From: Streptomyces olivaceoviridis | Lineage (GTDB): Bacteria > Actinomycetota > Actinomycetes > Streptomycetales > Streptomycetaceae | Direction of reading: 5' to 3' | NCBI RefSeq assembly: GCF_014650115.1 | Contig: NZ_BMUI01000008.1 | Location: 248,001 to 312,000, forward strand | DNA length: 64,000 nucleotides | Notes under the pieces: model-generated | What the model saw: only the letters and a program-made list of their open reading frames with translations | What the model was told of the DNA's origin: nothing | The model's database searches: none | In this document: piece by piece, positions 8,784 to 17,660 of the stretch | Layout: each line of letters starts with the position of its first letter | How positions within the stretch are numbered: position 1 is the stretch's first letter | Program-made: the position numbers and the translations under genes

Positions 8784-9659
8784 TCAGTCCTGGAACTGCC
8801 GCAGCGTGGCCTTGGCGTCGGTCTTCAGCCAGTCGGTGACGTCGGTCAGCGCGGGCGGGTCCTTGTCCTCGTCGTACGAGGTGAGGTAGACGCTGTAGCT
8901 CATCGTGTACGTCACCCAGCCGTCGCGGACGGCGAGCGTGGCGTACCGGGAGCCGCTGGAGGAGGAGCCGTTCGTGGTGTCCTGGCTGACCAGGTAGGCC
9001 TCGTCGCCGATGCCCTCGACCGGGTCGACGTCGTAACCGGTGTGACTGTCCCCGTAGTTCTTCCAGGTGGCGGTGAACTCGGGCGCGGGGTCGGTCTTCT
9101 TGTGCAGGTCCAGTTGCATGGTCAGATAGGCGTCGGCGTAGGAGGAGCCGGACTTCTTCAGTCCCACGCTGCAGTAACTCTCGTCCAGCGCCTTGTCCTT
9201 GAGCGACGTGCGGGTCGGCGAGGAGTCGTTCTCGGTGTACTCGGCCTTGAAGGACGAGTAGTCGGCGCTGGAGCACATATTGGAGGGCGCCGAGTAGCCG
9301 CGCAGGTCCGCGCTGTCGCTCCGCCCGCCGATGAGGAGGACACCGGCCACCCACGCGGCGGAGGCGACGACCGCGCCGACGGCGGCCCACAGCACCGCAC
9401 GGCCGGCCCCGCCGCCACCGGCCGGCGGGACGGGCCCGTACTGGGGTGCCTGCGCGTACGGGTTGCCCGGCTGGGGCTGTCCCGGCGCGGGCTGGGCGGC
9501 CAGGGTGGGCTGCGCGTGGAACGTTCCCGGCGGGGGCGACTGCGGGTTCGGGTACGGGTAGGCCGTCGGCTGCGGCGGGACGGCCGGTTGCTGCTGGGGC
9601 TGCGGGGGCCGCTGTGCGGGCTGGTCGGCCGGCTGCGGTGGCTGCGGTGGCGTGGACAT
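8784..9659 (-). CDS. Pro/Gln-rich single-pass membrane protein
   Basis: A 291-residue protein with a disordered Pro/Gln-rich cytoplasmic N-terminus (1-85), one transmembrane helix (about 88-111) and an extracytoplasmic domain of about 180 residues. That domain has two cysteines (in NMCSS and SYCSVG) likely to form a disulfide. This layout is common in uncharacterised Streptomyces proteins. The ATG beginning MSTPP is used. Function unknown. Confidence 0.72.
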   Translation of the reverse strand: MSTPPQPPQPADQPAQRPPQPQQQPAVPPQPTAYPYPNPQSPPPGTFHAQPTLAAQPAPGQPQPGNPYAQAPQYGPVPPAGGGGAGRAVLWAAVGAVVASAAWVAGVLLIGGRSDSADLRGYSAPSNMCSSADYSSFKAEYTENDSSPTRTSLKDKALDESYCSVGLKKSGSSYADAYLTMQLDLHKKTDPAPEFTATWKNYGDSHTGYDVDPVEGIGDEAYLVSQDTTNGSSSSGSRYATLAVRDGWVTYTMSYSVYLTSYDEDKDPPALTDVTDWLKTDAKATLRQFQD

Positions 9660-9775
9660 GTCGCGAAGATAGTGCACGGTTGGCGGTCAAGTCCCCTGAC
9701 GTCCGGGATCGTTACGGTCTGCGGACCTCTGTTCCCCGGTCCCGACGGTCCGGCCGGCGCGCGGAACGGGGCGGG

Positions 9776-11026
9776 TCACCCCGCCGCGAGTCGCACCGGC
9801 AGACCGCGCACGCTGTTGCCGACGAAGCCCGCGTGCGGCACCAGGTCGGCTTCGGGCACGGCGAGTCGCAGCGACGGGAAGCGGGTGAACAGCCGCTCCA
9901 GGGCGACCGTGGCCTCCAGCCGGGCGAGCGGTGCGCCCAGGCAGTAGTGGGCGCCGTGCCCGAGGGACAGGTGTCGTACGGCGCCGGGCCGGGCGGAGCG
10001 GGTGAGGTCGAAGCGGTCGGCGTCCGGGCCGTGCGCCACCGGGTCGCGGCCGGCGGCCGAGTAACCGGCGAGCACGGGGGTACCGGCGGGGACGAGCGTG
10101 CCGGCGACGGTCAGGTCCCGCACGGGATAGCGGAACGGGAAGTAGCTGACCGGCGCGTCCCAGCGCAGCGTCTCCTCCACCACGTCCGCCCAGCTCGCCC
10201 GGCCCGCGCGCACCAGGCCGAGCTGCTCGGGGTGGGCGCACAGGGCGCGCACGGCGTTGGTGATCAGGTTGAGCGTGGTCTCGTGCCCGGCGATGATCAT
10301 CAGCAGCAGGGTGCCGATCAGCTCCTGCTCGCTGAGCCGGTCGCCGCCCTCGTCGCGGGCGGCGAGGAGGGCGCTCGTGAGGTCGTCGCCGGGCCGTGCG
10401 GCCTTCGCCGCGGCGATCTCGCCCAGGACGGCGACGATCTCGCGGTTGGCCGCGACGGCCTCGGCCGGTGCGGTGTCGGTGGCCACGACCAGGCTGCCGA
10501 GCCGGTGCAGGCGGTCCCGGAACTCCACGTCCACGCCCAGGAGTTCACAGATCACGCCCATCGGCAGGGGCAGGGCGAAGTGCCGCCGCAGATCGGCGAC
10601 CCCGTCGCCCGTGGCGGCGGCCAGGGCCAGCCCGTCCAGCAGCGATTCCGTCAACTCCTCGATGCGCGGCCTTAGTTCCGCCACCCGGCGGGGTGTGAAG
10701 GCACGGGCCGCCAGGGACCGCAGCCGCCGGTGGTCGTCACCGTCGGCGGTCGTCATGCCCGGCACGGTGGCGAACGTCAGCAACGGCCAGCCCGCGCCGA
10801 CCCTCCCCTCGCGCAGGGCGGCGAAGTGGCGCGCGTTCTTCGCTACGTGGGGGTGTTGCAGGAACTCCTTCAGCGCCTCGTGCCCGAGTACGGCCATGCC
10901 CTCGATCCCGCCGGGCAGCTCGACCGGGGCCACGGCGCCCCGGGCCAGCAGTCGCGCGTTGACGGCGTGCGGGCAGCCGCCGGCGGGGTCCAGGCGGTGC
11001 GGGACGCGGGCGGCCGAGGTGTCCAC
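9776..11026 (-). CDS. Cytochrome P450
   Basis: A 416-residue bacterial class I P450. The heme ligand is Cys362 in GHGAHYCLG; the I-helix motif AGHETT has Glu249-Thr250, and the K-helix motif ETLR follows. The GTG at 11026 is chosen because an AGGAG site precedes it and the length then fits soluble bacterial P450s. There is no ferredoxin or ferredoxin reductase nearby and no biosynthetic cluster, so redox partner and substrate are unknown. It diverges from the short rho gene. Confidence 0.9.
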   Translation of the reverse strand: MDTSAARVPHRLDPAGGCPHAVNARLLARGAVAPVELPGGIEGMAVLGHEALKEFLQHPHVAKNARHFAALREGRVGAGWPLLTFATVPGMTTADGDDHRRLRSLAARAFTPRRVAELRPRIEELTESLLDGLALAAATGDGVADLRRHFALPLPMGVICELLGVDVEFRDRLHRLGSLVVATDTAPAEAVAANREIVAVLGEIAAAKAARPGDDLTSALLAARDEGGDRLSEQELIGTLLLMIIAGHETTLNLITNAVRALCAHPEQLGLVRAGRASWADVVEETLRWDAPVSYFPFRYPVRDLTVAGTLVPAGTPVLAGYSAAGRDPVAHGPDADRFDLTRSARPGAVRHLSLGHGAHYCLGAPLARLEATVALERLFTRFPSLRLAVPEADLVPHAGFVGNSVRGLPVRLAAG

Positions 11027-11405
11027 CCGATGCTCCTGACGTTCCCCTGACAAGGCGAATCCTCCTGACGTCTCCCCGAGGGGACGCCCGCCCCGGGAAT
11101 AGCCCCGTCCGGTGGTGTGTTGACCGGAGCACGGACGCGGTACTCCCCCGAGTGGTACCGTTCCCTCAGCACTCGTGCACGGCCACCGTGGCCGCCGGTG
11201 CCAGTTTCTCTCCTTCACGCTGATCCGTCCGCCGTTTTCCGGATGTCCGGCTCCCGGCGCGTCAGCTTCTCGGCACCACCTCTGACGGCCCTTCCGCGCC
11301 GTACCCGAGGTGCCGTTCCCGCCGCCCGGAGGCAGTCACAGGCGCCTCCCGCTCGCGGCCTCCCCCCTTCTCCTCCCTGATCCGTCCGCGAAAGGACTCC
11401 CTCCC
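11027..11405. other. Divergent intergenic region, P450 / rho-like
   Basis: This gap carries both promoters. An interrupted inverted repeat with GGTAC at 11139-11143 and GTACC at 11155-11159 is the only clear symmetric element. A TTGACC at 11120 has no good -10 partner. No small gene was supported. Confidence 0.4.
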
Positions 11406-12554
11406 ATGACCACCACACTCGAACACCCGTCCGCGACCCGGCAGGCCCCGGCCACCCCGCTCGTCACCGGCGTCCTCGACATCGACGCGCACGGGAAGGG
11501 GCACCTGCGGGCCGCCGGCCTCCTGCCCTCGCCCGCCGATCCGCAGGTCACGCCGGCGCTGATCCGCCGCCACGGGCTGCGCAAGGGCGACCTGGTGGAA
11601 GGCGTCCGGGGCGCGCAGCGGGCCCTGACCGAGGTCGCGCGCGTCAACGGACGCGCGCCCGGCGAGCCGGGTTCCCGGCCGCACTTCCGCGACCTCACCC
11701 CGCTCCACCCGCACCGGCGCATCCGTCTGGAACACCCCGCCTCCGGCCTGGCCGGACGCGTCACCGACCTGCTCGCGCCGGTGGGCAAGGGCCAGCGCGG
11801 ACTCATCGTGGCCCCGCCGAAGACCGGCAAGACGGTGCTGCTCCAGCAGTTCGCCGCCGCCGTGGCCGGCAACCACCCCGAGTGCCGGCTGATGGTCCTC
11901 CTGCTGGACGAGCGGCCCGAGGAGGTCACCGAGATGCGCCGCTCGGTGCGCGGCGAGGTGTACGCCTCCACCTTCGACCGGCCGGCCAAGGAGCACATCG
12001 CCCTCGCCGACCTCGTCGTGGAGCGGGCCAAGCGCCTGGTGGAGGCCGGTGAGGACGTCGTCGTCCTGCTGGACTCGCTGACCCGGCTGTGCCGGGCCCA
12101 CAACAACGCCTCCGCCGCCGGCGGCCGTACCCTGAGCGGCGGTGTCGACGCCGGCGCGCTGCTCGGCCCCAAGCGGTTCTTCGGCGCCGCGCGCCAGGCC
12201 GAGGAGGGCGGCTCCCTCACCATCCTCGCCACGGTCCTCGTGGACACCGGTTCCCGCGCCGACGGCTACTTCTTCGAGGAGCTGAAGAGCACGGGAAACA
12301 TGGAACTGCGCCTGGACCGGGAACTCGCCGGCCGCCGCCTCTTCCCCGCCGTCGACATCGACGGCAGCGGCACGCGGCGCGAGGAACTCCTGCTCACCCC
12401 GGGCGAGTTGACGGCCGTACACGGTCTGCGCCGCGTCCTGCGCGCGCGGGACGGCGGGCCCTTCGGGCTGGAGACCCTGCTGGAGCGGCTGCGCGCGACA
12501 CCCGACAACGCCTCGTTCCTGCGGCAGGTCCGGCCCACCCTGCCGGCCGCCTGA
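11406..12554 (+). CDS. Short Rho-type transcription termination factor (paralogue)
   Basis: A 382-residue Rho protein. It has the cold-shock-like RNA-binding domain (about 15-100) and the hexameric ATPase domain. Walker A (APPKTGKT, Lys142), the DERPEEV box, the Q-loop RTLSGGVD, the TGNMEL R-loop region and the arginine-finger segment SGTRREELL are all intact, so it should be an active RNA translocase. It lacks the N-terminal helix bundle and the long Arg/Gly-rich insertion that make main actinobacterial Rho proteins 600-700 residues long. AAAGGA precedes the ATG. It is probably an accessory Rho. Confidence 0.88.
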   Translation: MTTTLEHPSATRQAPATPLVTGVLDIDAHGKGHLRAAGLLPSPADPQVTPALIRRHGLRKGDLVEGVRGAQRALTEVARVNGRAPGEPGSRPHFRDLTPLHPHRRIRLEHPASGLAGRVTDLLAPVGKGQRGLIVAPPKTGKTVLLQQFAAAVAGNHPECRLMVLLLDERPEEVTEMRRSVRGEVYASTFDRPAKEHIALADLVVERAKRLVEAGEDVVVLLDSLTRLCRAHNNASAAGGRTLSGGVDAGALLGPKRFFGAARQAEEGGSLTILATVLVDTGSRADGYFFEELKSTGNMELRLDRELAGRRLFPAVDIDGSGTRREELLLTPGELTAVHGLRRVLRARDGGPFGLETLLERLRATPDNASFLRQVRPTLPAA

Positions 12555-12643
12555 CGCGCGGCCACGGGGCGGCCGGGTGCGGCATCCGGGTTGCCCCGGC
12601 GACCCGAACGGCCCGGCGGCGTGGCGCATACACACCAATTTCG

Positions 12644-12661
12644 TACTTTGATCATATGATC
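12644..12661 (+). promoter_or_regulatory. Probable leaderless promoter and start-codon palindrome
   Basis: TACTTT at 12644-12649 fits a -10 element, and the ATG of the carboxypeptidase begins 7 bases later with no ribosome-binding site, the layout of a leaderless transcript. The start codon lies inside the perfect palindrome GATCATATGATC (12650-12661), which could be an operator. Confidence 0.45.
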
Positions 12662-13840
12662 ACCGGATTCTCTTATCGCGCGGCGGTGTCGGCCTGCTCC
12701 CTCTGTGTGGCGGGTCTGCTGACGCTGACGCCGGCCGCTGCCGCCGCCGGACCCCGGGCCGCGCAGCCCGCAGGGGAACCCGCCCCGCCCCGCCCCAGGG
12801 CGGCGGTGCCGGGGCCGTCCCTGCTCTACCGCTCCGGCGTCCAGGTCCGGCCGCACCGGGACACACCCGGGCTGCCGGACGTCTCGGCGCTCTCCTGGCT
12901 CGTCGCCGACGCGGGCAGCGGCGAGGTGCTGGCCGCGTACGACGCCCACCGGGAGCTCCCGCCCGCGAGCACCCTGAAGACCCTCTTCGCGCTCACCGTG
13001 CTCCCGGTGCTGCCCAGCGGGCAGCAGCACACCGTGCGGTACGGCGAACTGGACGACGTCGGCGAGGGCAGCAGCCTGGTCGGCGTCGAGGAAGGGCACA
13101 CCTACCAGGTGGCCGACCTGTGGCGCGGCGTCTTCCTCAGCTCCGGGAACGACGCCGTGCACGTACTCGCCCGGATGGGCGGCGGCTGGGAGGCCACGGC
13201 CGCCCGCATGCAGGACAAGGCCCGCGCGCTCGGCGCCCTGGACACCCATGTGGTCTCCCCGGACGGCTACGACGCCCCCGGCCAGGTGTCCTCCGCCTAC
13301 GACCTCGCCGTGTTCGGCCGGGCGGGCCTGCGCAACCCCGACTTCGCCCGGTACTGCGCCACCGCCGAGGCCCCCTTCCCCGGTGACGGGTCGCCGTACC
13401 CCATCGAGAACACCAACCGGCTGCTGACCGGCGAGGACGGCGTGGCGCCGTACCCCGGACTCATCGGGATCAAGAACGGCTACACCAGCAACGCGGGCAA
13501 CACCCTGGTGGCCGCGGCGCGCCGGGGCGGGCACACCCTCGTGGTGAGCGTGCTCAACCCTCAGGCCGGCGGCGGGTTCACCGTGTACGAGGAGGCCCGC
13601 TCCCTGCTCGACTGGGGCTTCGCGGCGGACGGGCGGGTCGAGCCGGTCGGCTCGCTGGACGGGTTGCGACCGCACTCCTCCCGGCCGGCGGCGTCCGCGA
13701 CGCCGGTGGCGGCGGCCGTGGCACCGGAGGACGACTCGGACTGGTCCGGCACCGCCGTCGTCGCGGGGCTGTCCGGGCTCGGCGCGGGGGCCGTGGCGCT
13801 GGTGCTGCGGGCCAAGGGGAACCGGGGCGCCCGCGACTGA
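12656..13840 (+). CDS. D-alanyl-D-alanine carboxypeptidase (peptidase S11)
   Basis: A 394-residue penicillin-binding carboxypeptidase that trims the terminal D-Ala of peptidoglycan stem peptides. It has a signal peptide (about 1-32), nucleophile motif STLK (Ser105, Lys108), SGN (163-165), and KNG (273-275) where KTG is classical. A C-terminal transmembrane helix (about 366-385) with a basic tail anchors it outside the membrane. No ribosome site precedes the ATG. Its last 280 bases overlap, on the opposite strand, the end of the mannosyltransferase gene. Confidence 0.88.
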   Translation: MITGFSYRAAVSACSLCVAGLLTLTPAAAAAGPRAAQPAGEPAPPRPRAAVPGPSLLYRSGVQVRPHRDTPGLPDVSALSWLVADAGSGEVLAAYDAHRELPPASTLKTLFALTVLPVLPSGQQHTVRYGELDDVGEGSSLVGVEEGHTYQVADLWRGVFLSSGNDAVHVLARMGGGWEATAARMQDKARALGALDTHVVSPDGYDAPGQVSSAYDLAVFGRAGLRNPDFARYCATAEAPFPGDGSPYPIENTNRLLTGEDGVAPYPGLIGIKNGYTSNAGNTLVAAARRGGHTLVVSVLNPQAGGGFTVYEEARSLLDWGFAADGRVEPVGSLDGLRPHSSRPAASATPVAAAVAPEDDSDWSGTAVVAGLSGLGAGAVALVLRAKGNRGARD

Positions 13841-14985
13841 CCCACCGGCAGGCCGAGCAGCAGGCCCAGCGAGATCCACGTGTAGAGATTGCCGCCCAGG
13901 AACCCGTCGGGGCCGGAGGCGTCGTCGAACCACAGCCACACCACGCTGGTGCACAGCACCGCGTACAGGGCCGCCGCGATCCGCGGGCGCCCGGCGCGGA
14001 CCAGCACCGCGAAGGAGGGCAGCAGCCACACCAGGTGGTGCACCCAGGTGATCGGGCTGACCAGGCAGGCCGCCGCACCGGTGAGCGCGAACGCCGCCGT
14101 CCAGTCGCCGGCCGCGACCGCCCGCCGGCCGCGCCACGCCCAGACGCAGAGGGTCAGCAGGACCGCCGTCGCCCACAGGGGGCGGCCGGTCTCACCGAGG
14201 CGGGCCAGCACCCCTTGCAGCGACTGGTTCGACACGTAGTCGAGGCGGCCCACCCGGCCGGTGTCCCAGAGCGCCTCGGTCCAGTAGAAGCGGGAGGCCG
14301 CCGGATCCGCCCAGGCGGCCAGCGCGGTCGCGGCCAGGGCGACGGCCGTCGCGGTGCCGGCCGCCCGCCGGCGCCCCGCGAGCAGCAGCAGGCCGATGAA
14401 GAGGGCGGGGGTGAGCTTCACGGCGGCGGCGAGCCCGATCCCCGCGCCCGCCCAGCGGCCCCGGCCGCTCGCCAGCAGCCAGGAGTCGCCGAAGACGAGG
14501 GCGAGCAGCACCAGGTTCACCTGGCCGAAGCTGACGGTGTCCCGCAGCGGCTCGAACAGGGCGAGCAGGCACAGGCACAGCGCCCACCGGTACCAGCCCT
14601 GCCGGCGCCGGTGCGGCCCGGCCAGCACGCGCAGGACCACCGCGAGCGCGGCGAGGTTCACCAGCAGGGACACCACGATCGCCGCGGTCCGGCCGAGCAG
14701 GGCCAGCGGCAGCATGGCGACGGCGGCGAACGGCGGATACGTGAAGCCGTACGGGGTGCCCGGCACCCGGTAGTCGTAGATCCGGCCGCCGTGGTGCACC
14801 CAGGTGTGCACGGTGCCGTAGTACACCCGCAGGTCGAAGAAGCCGCGCAGCAGTGGCACGGTGGCCGTGAACACGGTCACGGCCACCGCGAGGAGCAGGA
14901 CGAGCAGCAGCCGGCCCCGGTCCGTGCGCGGCCCCGGCCCTCCCGGCCGTCCGGGCAGTCCCGGCCCCCTCCACCGGCCCGTCAT
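13561..14985 (-). CDS. GT87-family membrane mannosyltransferase
   Basis: A 474-residue integral membrane glycosyltransferase of the GT87/PimE-like group, using polyprenyl-phosphate mannose. There are about ten hydrophobic helices, and the motif FDLRVYYGTV after the first helix fits the catalytic Asp loop of this superfamily. ATGA overlap with the upstream gene indicates coupled translation. The final 90 or so residues are low-complexity Ser/Ala/Pro and are encoded antisense to the carboxypeptidase gene. The real domain ends near residue 380, where no stop codon occurs. Confidence 0.78.
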   Translation of the reverse strand: MTGRWRGPGLPGRPGGPGPRTDRGRLLLVLLLAVAVTVFTATVPLLRGFFDLRVYYGTVHTWVHHGGRIYDYRVPGTPYGFTYPPFAAVAMLPLALLGRTAAIVVSLLVNLAALAVVLRVLAGPHRRRQGWYRWALCLCLLALFEPLRDTVSFGQVNLVLLALVFGDSWLLASGRGRWAGAGIGLAAAVKLTPALFIGLLLLAGRRRAAGTATAVALAATALAAWADPAASRFYWTEALWDTGRVGRLDYVSNQSLQGVLARLGETGRPLWATAVLLTLCVWAWRGRRAVAAGDWTAAFALTGAAACLVSPITWVHHLVWLLPSFAVLVRAGRPRIAAALYAVLCTSVVWLWFDDASGPDGFLGGNLYTWISLGLLLGLPVGQSRAPRFPLARSTSATAPAPSPDSPATTAVPDQSESSSGATAAATGVADAAGREECGRNPSSEPTGSTRPSAAKPQSSRERASSYTVNPPPA

Positions 14986-16376
14986 GCCACGCGCCCCGGA
15001 ACCGGGGTCCGGGCCGCCTGGTGGGCCTGCCACAGGACGACCACCCCGAGCGCCGCGCCGGAGACCGCGAGCACCAGCTGTCCGGGGTCGGCCGGGCCAC
15101 CGCTGGGCAGCACGGCGAGGGCGAGCACTCCCGCCAGGGCGGCCACCCGGTGCCGTACCGAGGTACTGGGCGCGGCGGCGGCGATGAGGAACAGGCCCCA
15201 CAGCACGTACCAGGGGCGGATCGCCGGGCCGAAGAGGGCGACCGCGAGCAGGCTCAGGCCCAGCGCGTACACCGGCCGGGGCCGTAGTCGCAGCCAGATC
15301 AGCAGGACGGCGACGGCGGTGGCCGCCAGGCCCAGCAGGTGCCAGGCCGGGACGGCCAGCGGGGCCAGACCGCTGCCGAGGTGTGCGAGCAGGGCGCCGG
15401 TGGCGCGGCCGAGCAGGCTGGTCAGCGCCCAGTTGTGCCGGGAGACCGGGGTGTCCAGGGCGCCGATCCAGCCGTAGCCGGTGCCGGCGACGGCCGTGGC
15501 GGCGACCGTCGTCGCCGCGGAGGCCGCCGCCGTGGTCAGCACGGCCGGCAGCGGACGGCGGCCGGAGCGGACCCGCAGGGCCACGACGACCGGCAGGCCG
15601 AGTACCGCCGGCGCCTTGACCAGGGCGGCGAGGGTGACGAGGACGGCGCCGACGACGGATCCGCGGCCCCGCGCGGCGACCAGGCCGAGCCCGAGCAGGC
15701 CGAGCATCAGGGCGTCGTTGTGGGCGCCCGCGACCAGGTGCAGCAGCACCAGCGGGTTCAGGGCGCCGAGCCACAGGGCGGCGGCCGGGTCGGCGCCGCT
15801 GTGCCGGGCGAGACGGGGCAGCGCCACCGCCATCAGGGCCACGCCGAGCAGGGCGACCAGACGCATGCCGAGCAGGCCGGCGGGCACCTCCCCGCGGGTC
15901 AGTGCGGACAGCGCCGAGGCGAGGGCCAGGAAGGCGGGGCCGTAGGGGGCGCCGGTGTGCCGCCACATCGGGGCGACCTCGTCGGCGAGCGGGCCGCCGA
16001 GCCGCGCCGGGCCGTGGGCGTAGACGTCCATGTGGGCGTCGACCATGGCGCCCTGCGCGAGATAGCTGTACACGTCCCGGCTGAACAGCGGCGGGGCCAG
16101 CAGCAGCGGGGCCGCCCACACGGCCAGGACGAGCAGCAGGGCGCGCGGGGTGGGCGGCTCGGGACCGCGGACCAGCCGGCCCAGGAGCACCCAGGCGGCG
16201 ATGAGCAGGACGACCCCGAAGTACACCCCGACCAGGCCGAGCGCGGCCTGCGCCGAGGCGGGCGCCAGGAGGTCCCGGACGGGGAGGGCGCCGGCCGTCT
16301 CACCGCCGAGCGCGAGGAAGGCGGTGCCGGCCAGGCCCATCACCTGGCAGCGGCGGAGATCGACGGGGAACGCCAT
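14982..16376 (-). CDS. mptB: Polyprenol-phosphomannose alpha-1,6-mannosyltransferase (MptB-like)
   Basis: A 464-residue polytopic membrane protein resembling MptB, which extends alpha-1,6-mannan chains of lipoglycans in mycobacteria and corynebacteria. Supporting features are the many helices, the loop RDVYSYLAQGAMVDAHMDVY, and the later GAHNDALM and RPWYVLW motifs. Streptomyces lacks mycobacterial lipoarabinomannan but makes related mannosylated lipids and proteins, so the exact product is unknown. The ATG at 16376 has a weak ribosome site. It is the first gene of a two-gene unit. Confidence 0.75.
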   Translation of the reverse strand: MAFPVDLRRCQVMGLAGTAFLALGGETAGALPVRDLLAPASAQAALGLVGVYFGVVLLIAAWVLLGRLVRGPEPPTPRALLLVLAVWAAPLLLAPPLFSRDVYSYLAQGAMVDAHMDVYAHGPARLGGPLADEVAPMWRHTGAPYGPAFLALASALSALTRGEVPAGLLGMRLVALLGVALMAVALPRLARHSGADPAAALWLGALNPLVLLHLVAGAHNDALMLGLLGLGLVAARGRGSVVGAVLVTLAALVKAPAVLGLPVVVALRVRSGRRPLPAVLTTAAASAATTVAATAVAGTGYGWIGALDTPVSRHNWALTSLLGRATGALLAHLGSGLAPLAVPAWHLLGLAATAVAVLLIWLRLRPRPVYALGLSLLAVALFGPAIRPWYVLWGLFLIAAAAPSTSVRHRVAALAGVLALAVLPSGGPADPGQLVLAVSGAALGVVVLWQAHQAARTPVPGRVA

Positions 16377-16588
16377 GGCCAACACCCGGTCAGCGTGTCG
16401 ACGCCGGGTGACCGGAAGGAGACGACAGCCCTGCCGGGCGGGGGCCGGGGTATGACTGGCACGTGGTGGGTCGCGGCCGGATGCCCGGTACCGGCCTGTC
16501 GTGGCTCGTCGGCTTCCCCGGGGCCACGCCCGGATCCGGGCCCCCTCGCAGGTCGGCCGCCCCGCCCCGTGCCGGAGGGTGACGCGCC

Positions 16589-17518
16589 TCAGAACACCGA
16601 CAGCCCGGTCAGGGTCGTGAAACGATCCAGGGCCGCCACACCCGCCACCGAGTTGCCGCGTTCGTCCAGGCCCGGGCTCCACACACAGAGCGTGCACCGG
16701 CCCGGTACGACGGCGATGATCCCGCCGCCGACCCCGCTCTTGCCGGGCAGGCCGACGCGGTAGGCGAAGTCGCCGGCCGCGTCGTACGTGCCACAGGTCA
16801 GCATGACCGCGTTGACCTGCTTGGCCTGGCTGCGGCTGAGCAGCCGGCTGCCGTCGGCGCGGATGCCGTGCCGGGCGAGGAAGCCCGTGGCGAGGGCCAG
16901 GTCGGCGCAGGAGGCGGCAATGGAGCACTGCCGGAAGTACTGGTCGAGCAGGACCGGCACCTCGTTGTCGATGTTGCCGTAGGACGCCATGAAGTGGGCG
17001 AGGGCGGCGTTGCGGTCACCGTGGGCGGTCTCGGAGGCGGCGACCTCCTCGTCGAAGCCGAGATCGGGGTTGCCGCTCTCGGCGCGCAGGAAGGACAGCA
17101 GCTCGCCGGCCGCGTCCCCGGTACGGGTGTGCAGGCGGTCGGTGACCACGAGCGCGCCCGCGTTGATGAAGGGGTTCCGCGGGATGCCGTTCTCGTACTC
17201 CAGCTGGACCAGGGAGTTGAACGGGTTGCCGGAGGGCTCGCGGCCCACGTGCTCCCAGAGTTCGTCGCCCTCGCGGGCCAGGTCCAGGGCGAGCGTGAAG
17301 ACCTTGGTGATCGACTGCGTGGAGAACGGCTGCCGCCACTCCCCCACCCCGTACACCGTGCCGTCCAGTTCGGCGACGGCCATGCCGAACCTGCGCGGGT
17401 CGCGGGCGGCGAGCGCCGGGATGTAGTCGGCGGACCGGCCGCGCCCGGGAGTGCGATCGATCTCCGCCATGATGCGATCGAGGACCGGTTGGAACTGCGA
17501 GGACATGATCGTCATCAT
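16589..17518 (-). CDS. glsA: Glutaminase
   Basis: A 309-residue serine-dependent glutaminase that turns glutamine into glutamate and ammonia. Ser69 and Lys72 in STQSITK are the catalytic pair, followed by EPSGNPFNSL and PFINAGA, all family signatures. Length is typical of bacterial glutaminases without ankyrin or STAS extensions. AGGGG precedes the ATG at 17518. It lies 142 bp downstream of aspartase in the same direction, forming part of an amide and acidic amino-acid catabolic block. Confidence 0.93.
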   Translation of the reverse strand: MMTIMSSQFQPVLDRIMAEIDRTPGRGRSADYIPALAARDPRRFGMAVAELDGTVYGVGEWRQPFSTQSITKVFTLALDLAREGDELWEHVGREPSGNPFNSLVQLEYENGIPRNPFINAGALVVTDRLHTRTGDAAGELLSFLRAESGNPDLGFDEEVAASETAHGDRNAALAHFMASYGNIDNEVPVLLDQYFRQCSIAASCADLALATGFLARHGIRADGSRLLSRSQAKQVNAVMLTCGTYDAAGDFAYRVGLPGKSGVGGGIIAVVPGRCTLCVWSPGLDERGNSVAGVAALDRFTTLTGLSVF

Positions 17519-17660
17519 GCCGCACCCCTGGCGCCGGAGCGCTCCGGGGCGTCGACGACTCCCTCCGCGGCGGTGCCGGGGTCCGACGGGGGGATTCCCC
17601 GGGTGTGACGGCACCCGCCGTCCGGCCGGGAGGACGGGCCGGAGCGCGGGTGCCGTCGGG

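Noticed and set aside
9776..12554. P450 plus rho-like gene as part of a bicyclomycin cluster
   Set aside because: There is no cyclodipeptide synthase, no 2-oxoglutarate oxygenases and no adjacent exporter, so the cluster is not present.
11262..12638. A 458-codon minus-strand frame opposite the short rho gene
   Set aside because: No recognisable motif and antisense to a conserved Rho.
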